From NCBI GenBank assembly GCA_963966185.1, contig CAWZYM010000398.1, forward strand, positions 963,501-1,027,500: a stretch of 64,000 bases of DNA. Reading direction: 5' to 3'. The notes under the pieces are model-generated. The model saw only the letters and a program-made list of their open reading frames with translations. It searched no databases and was not told where the DNA came from. Made by a program: the position numbers and the translations under genes. The DNA comes from Rhabditoides inermis. Its lineage: Eukaryota; Nematoda; Chromadorea; Rhabditida; Rhabditidae. Shown one piece after another: positions 59,952-64,000 of this stretch. Position 1 is the first letter of the stretch; every line of letters begins with the position of its first letter.

Positions 59952-62900
59952 AAGGAGCCGACAGGGCGAGGTAGTTGGTAGGCATTTCGAAAGTTTTATG
60001 AAACTGACCGCTACCGCATCGCCACACAACTCTATTGGTGAAAGGTCTATAGAATACTCACCTGTGTCTCTGTGACGGCCACCTTCTCCTTGTCGTGGAC
60101 GAGCGCCGAGAGCTGTTTCACAATCGACGACGACGACATGAACGAGAGCAGCGACGGGAACGAGAACGCGCCCTGAACATGACAGTTTGCGTATTCATTT
60201 GATCCTCCTATGTTCCTATGTTGTTATCTCCTGTACATTAGGTATATGGTGTGACTGGTAAGTCCGCATCCTCTACATTCACGACACCATCACATTGTAA
60301 ACAGTCCTGTATCCCGGTTCTTCAACCTCATTACAAACCATTCTCTCGTGTTATTTTCAGCGCCTTCAAAATCTGCGAGTGTGATGTCCGCTCGAAAAAG
60401 AGGCGGCTGGGAAACTGGGAGACGCGTACAAAGGTCGCGGAGCCGTATCTCCGCTCCAACATCAGCAGCACAGCTGATTGATAGTACACGGCAGGCTGGT
60501 TTTCATTGCCAGCGTGCGTCACAAAAAACGCACTGATCACACATGCGTCGCGGATTGCATCAGACAAGAAAAAAGACGAGCATGCATGCACTTTGAGATC
60601 AGAAGACAGCATGCTCAGAGACTACCAACTACCCACCTTCTCCTCAATCACCGAGAGAGCGGCGCGCACACGCTCAAAGCCCACGCTCTCAAAATTGACC
60701 TGAAACGGTGATTAAAAAAGTCTGAAGGAATATTTCTCATGAAGGCTGACTCACCTGTGATATGACAATGCACATGGCGAGTGCAAAGTCGTCGTCGGGG
60801 CTTGCTTGGAGTAGATTGGCGAGGAGGGAGAGCGAGAAGTGCGCGGCTGACTCGACTGGCAACACGAACACGTCCGCTTCCTGACAGAAAAATTAATCTC
60901 ATCCGCATTTCAAGAGGTTACGGTATAAAAAGTTCGAAAATCCGCGTTACGATAAAATAATAGTGTGATCTGTTTGCAAAAAAAAACCGTATGAGAACAG
61001 AAGATGCAAAAATCCATCCACAGCCAAGCGCACTCACACCATCAATAAAATAATAGTGTGATCTGTTTGCGAAAAAAATACGACAGGAGAAATTAATATG
61101 CACAAAAACACTCAAAGCCACGCGCACTCACGCCGTCTCTCCGCGTCGTCTTCTTCCTGCCGGCGTGTGTGGCTATCTCGTGGCTCTCGCCCGTCCACTC
61201 ACGCTCCACCGCCACTTGCAGTAGCTCCAGAGAGGTCGCTGCCGCCGACGCCCGCTCACCCGACTGTATTATTATTATTATTAATAATATCATTATTATT
61301 ATTTCCTCCGACTCACCAGGTACTGTGCCGAGAGCCGGACAGCTAGGAGCGACGCCTTCTCGCCGTCCGAACTCGACGACGGAAGGCGCTGGAAATATCA
61401 GTAAGTCAGTTTCTGCGGTTTCTATGTTTCGCTATCTCGCAGAGCGAATGCTCTGTCCTCACCTGCTGGCAATAGTTTGCGCATTCGTCGAATCGGCTGG
61501 CGTAGAGGAGGGCGAGGGCGACCAGCGAGTGCACCTCGTCGTCGTGACACAGCGCCACTGCCGCCGAGAAGTCGCCACTCAGCGGTGGGACCTGACAGAC
61601 ACCACGTCAACTTCTACCAACACCTACTGTACGATCCTTTCGTTGCTAACGTGATGCGGAATTGAGCGGCAGTGAAGAAGATATTCATCTGTCAGACTGG
61701 CTCACCTTCTCGAGTAGTGGTGCGAGTTCGGTGAGGACCGAGTGGTAGGGTAGCTGGTTGTGCTGGGCGGCCTTCTCGCGCTTCTCCTCGTCATTCTCCG
61801 GCACGCGCGCGAATCCCGGCAGCCAGAGACACAGGTGGCCGGCTGTAAAAATACATTTATGACATTTTACACATTAATTATATCATTCAACAATTGAAAT
61901 ACAAGAAAGAAAGTGTTACTGGAATCAGCAAAAACTTTTGCGTCTGGGGGGAATCGAACCCCCGTCGAATGCTTGGAAGGCATCCATGCTGACCATTACA
62001 CCACAGACGCTTGCTACAATCACTGTGAGATAAAGGATACCATCGCGCGTACAGAATCAGAGTGCACATTCTGGCCTATCACACTAACTTCAAACTATTC
62101 GTGCAAATATAAACTCACACTTTGTCCACGCGGGTACCTTGGTCCTCGCGTATAGCAGAATGAACGCAACTATCCTCTGCAGCAACGGCGTCGACTTGTC
62201 GGGCAGACGCGAGACGAGCTTGGTGATGAGACGCGGGTCCTTCTCCAGACTAAGCAAGGCGTCATGTATGAACAGTATGCACAAAACTTCTGCGTCTGGC
62301 GGAAAGCGTCTGAGGGCTTCTGACTGATTGCAGTGGCTAGCCAACTGACCGAAAGTCGAACGCGTTGCATGCGAGCTTGGCCAGCGCGGCGGAGAACAGG
62401 CGATACGTGGTGGCGACGAAACGCGACGCTGCGCGCTCGCACCGACGACGCTTCTCCTTCCTGCAAGCGGATAGTCACACCACAGTCGCTCGACTCACGG
62501 ATCGTTGACGTCCTTCTTCTTGCTCTGCGGGCTGGTATCTTCGCGCTGAGTCGACCTGTAGCGCATTCAGGAAGGTGAACGTCACCCGAACTCTCATCTA
62601 ACGCACCTCAACACGGCGTCCAGTACGCATATGATGTCGTCGGGCAGAAGGTTGCCAAAGTTGACGTCCACCAGCAGCTTGCCGATGTGAACTGAACCAA
62701 CCTGAGTTAATACCGTACCCCCTCGACTCACCGATACCCTCAGGTAGTGTGTTCGGATCGCGGAGACGATCGACGAGCAACTTCTAAAAAGCGCAAAATG
62801 TGAAAAAAAGCAAAAAAAAATGTGAATGTGACAAATCAAATGATTCTGACGCACCGATACGCTGTTGAAGCAGTCGGGTCGGATAGCGAGCAGTGCGAGG

Positions 62901-64000
62901 AGGTAGTCACACGCGCGGTCCGGATGCGACGTCGCCGCCTGCATTCACCGATCGATTGATTAATTGATTATCGATCGATACACCTCACCGTTGTGAAGAG
63001 CGTCGTCTGCTGGTCCTTGTATTGGTGCACAAACGCGTCTGAAAACAACAACATCGTCTATGAACGCGATTGTCAAAAGAAGACGCTTTCAGATAGATAT
63101 GCATACCGTTAAAGTAGGCGACGTTCTTGTACTCCTTGGCCTTGCACTCATCCGTGATCATCTCCACCACCTTCTTCATAAAGTCACGGTCATCGTTGGA
63201 GCTGCAGCATGATCTCCTTGTATAGAGTCCCCCACTTGGTGTCCTTCAATCTCAGCAAGCACAATTTTCATGCTACCGACAGCGGCAACTTGATTTGCCC
63301 CCGCCGCCAGTTCGCAGACCCTCTTTGCCGGCTTCTTTCGACCGTGTTTCGATGACATTTCGACACGCGAGCGCCCGGGCACTTCTTCTCCTTTTTCTTC
63401 TGCCCCGCCCGCCGCAATGAGGCACGTCCGAAAATGGAGAAGTCGCCGGCGGGCGGAAAGAAGGACCCTCTTCTCGGCGGGCCGCAGGGCGCGGCAAAAA
63501 ATAAAGTGGGTATATCGGCAGCGCGGTAAACTCGCCAGGGGTCGTCGAAAAAAGCGGGTGTGCCGCGAAAAAGCGACAAATGAGGTTGGCTTTGCTAATC
63601 GAATGAGTGGAAAGAGAGAGAGAGAGAGAAATAGAAGAGACGGCGGCTGCGCCGACAGTTTTTACCGGTCTACCCCTCTGCGATTGTTGCCGTGTTCACT
63701 CACCAGTCAGTGAGGAACACGGATAGACCGTCAGACTGCTCGAACTTGAGGCGCATGTGCAGTTCGAGGAGCTGAAGCCTGTATAGTGTCACGAAAGAGA
63801 GAATCAAACGATACCTTTTTGAAGTCTGCTCCGAGGTCGTGTCGAATGTTGCGGATGAGCACGAGACGCAGGTTGGCCGTGATGAAACTGTCGGCATTGA
63901 GGATGCGCGATTGCAGGTCTGCACGATATTTTCAACAGTCAACCACGCGCTCCCCACCTTCCTTCGACCCCTCCCAGTCCTGCTCAAATCGGCGGCGCTT
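58952..64000 (-). CDS. Integrator complex subunit 10-like protein, C-terminal 636 residues (partial)
   Basis: Twenty-one exons from the window edge: 64000-63958, 63918-63815, 63771-63704, 63243-63107, 63038-62989, 62938-62855, 62783-62732, 62691-62607, 62555-62499, 62460-62350, 62249-62119, 61842-61706, 61591-61463, 61388-61317, 61263-61132, 60880-60755, 60699-60637, 60172-60062, 59346-59251, 59146-59090, 59017-58952. Frame holds throughout. It is an all-helical repeat protein. Several blocks follow INTS10: RACDYLLALLAIRPDCFNSV with GKLLVDVNFGNLLPDDI, FDECANYCQQRL, and near the end FALAMCIVISQVNF then GAFSFPSLLSFMSSSS. INTS10 belongs to the Integrator arm module (with INTS13/14) that attenuates transcription and processes snRNA 3' ends. 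The match is from memory of the family and is moderate. The 460-bp intron before exon 63243 and the last two junctions are the weakest. Confidence 0.6.
59451..59523. repeat. GAAA then GA microsatellite in INTS10-like intron
   Basis: Nine GAAA tetranucleotides grade into about twenty GA dinucleotides. The flanks gattgagagactt appear on both sides. Confidence 0.9.
60951..61135 (-). repeat. ~90-bp tandem duplication carrying a second splice donor
   Basis: Copies at about 60,951-61,038 and 61,043-61,135. Each has ataatagtgtgatctgtttg, an A-run, gc-aaaa and gcgcactcac. The second is the true donor of the exon ending at 61,132; the first keeps the same gtgagtgcgc donor sequence inside the intron. 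Confidence 0.75.
61939..62010 (-). tRNA. tRNA-Gly (TCC)
   Basis: Acceptor GCGTCTG pairs fully with CAGACGC. Anticodon loop CTTCCAA gives anticodon TCC. T arm GGGGG-TTCGATT-CCCCC is perfect and the D arm GGTGTAATGGTCAGC is standard. It lies within an intron of the INTS10-like gene, on the same strand. Confidence 0.96.

Noticed and set aside
63244..63703. Plus-strand Arg-rich open frame at 63,417-63,713 as a gene
   Set aside because: It lies in a GC-rich intron of the minus-strand INTS10-like gene, has no splice partners and an unnatural Arg/Gly composition.

Overview
The window is eukaryotic genomic DNA. Coding exons are short and GC-richer than their introns. Introns are compact (many 45-60 bp, GT..AG, often ending TTTCAG). 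The gene set is metazoan: acid ceramidase, an SG-rich chondroitin-proteoglycan-like protein, an M13 metallopeptidase, a WDR91 N-terminal protein, a SID-1 family channel, CCDC6, a class A GPCR, LRRC58 and an Integrator-subunit-10-like protein. Short introns, the SID-1 homologue, the proteoglycan-like secreted protein and the peptide-receptor-like GPCR point to a small-genome invertebrate. A nematode is the best guess, by inference only. Exon models below were assembled by hand from splice sites and reading-frame continuity. Where every junction keeps frame and the total length matches the family, the model is probably right.

Layout. 1-14,930: a huge 42-bp tandem array encoding Thr/Ser-rich mucin repeats on the minus strand, joined to a unique membrane-anchor exon (14,930-15,500) and preceded by a five-copy 105-bp exon/intron cassette array (15,480-15,970). 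17,307-21,639 (+): acid ceramidase, with about 1 kb of GGGAGA hexamers in one intron. 22,007-23,314 (-): secreted SG-rich proteoglycan candidate with four RxRR sites and its own TATA box. 24,140-26,290: tRNA-like elements and a 1.2 kb CTCCCT array that grades into a 14-bp satellite. 26,867-28,820 (-): compact secreted M13 peptidase. 29,449-30,952 (-): WDR91-like protein without WD40 repeats. 31,175-31,247 (+): tRNA-Arg. 31,512-37,413 (+): SID-1 family protein, 24 exons. 37,651-38,140 (-): convergent unrecognised gene. 38,733-43,362 (-): CCDC6. 43,954-45,396 (-) and 45,966-47,879 (+): two divergently transcribed unrecognised genes. 48,398-53,183 (-): GPCR. 55,607-57,360 (+): LRRC58. 58,952-64,000 (-): C-terminal 636 residues of an INTS10-like protein running off the right edge, with a tRNA-Gly in one intron.

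There is no operon or evident functional cluster; most genes look like ordinary housekeeping or surface genes. The unusual features are repeat biology: a mucin array whose duplicated blocks share the same frame-breaking lesion, a tandem exon-intron cassette, an inverted pair of tRNA-like elements inside an intron of the dsRNA-channel gene, several small dispersed intronic repeats, and one hexamer satellite at three loci in both orientations.
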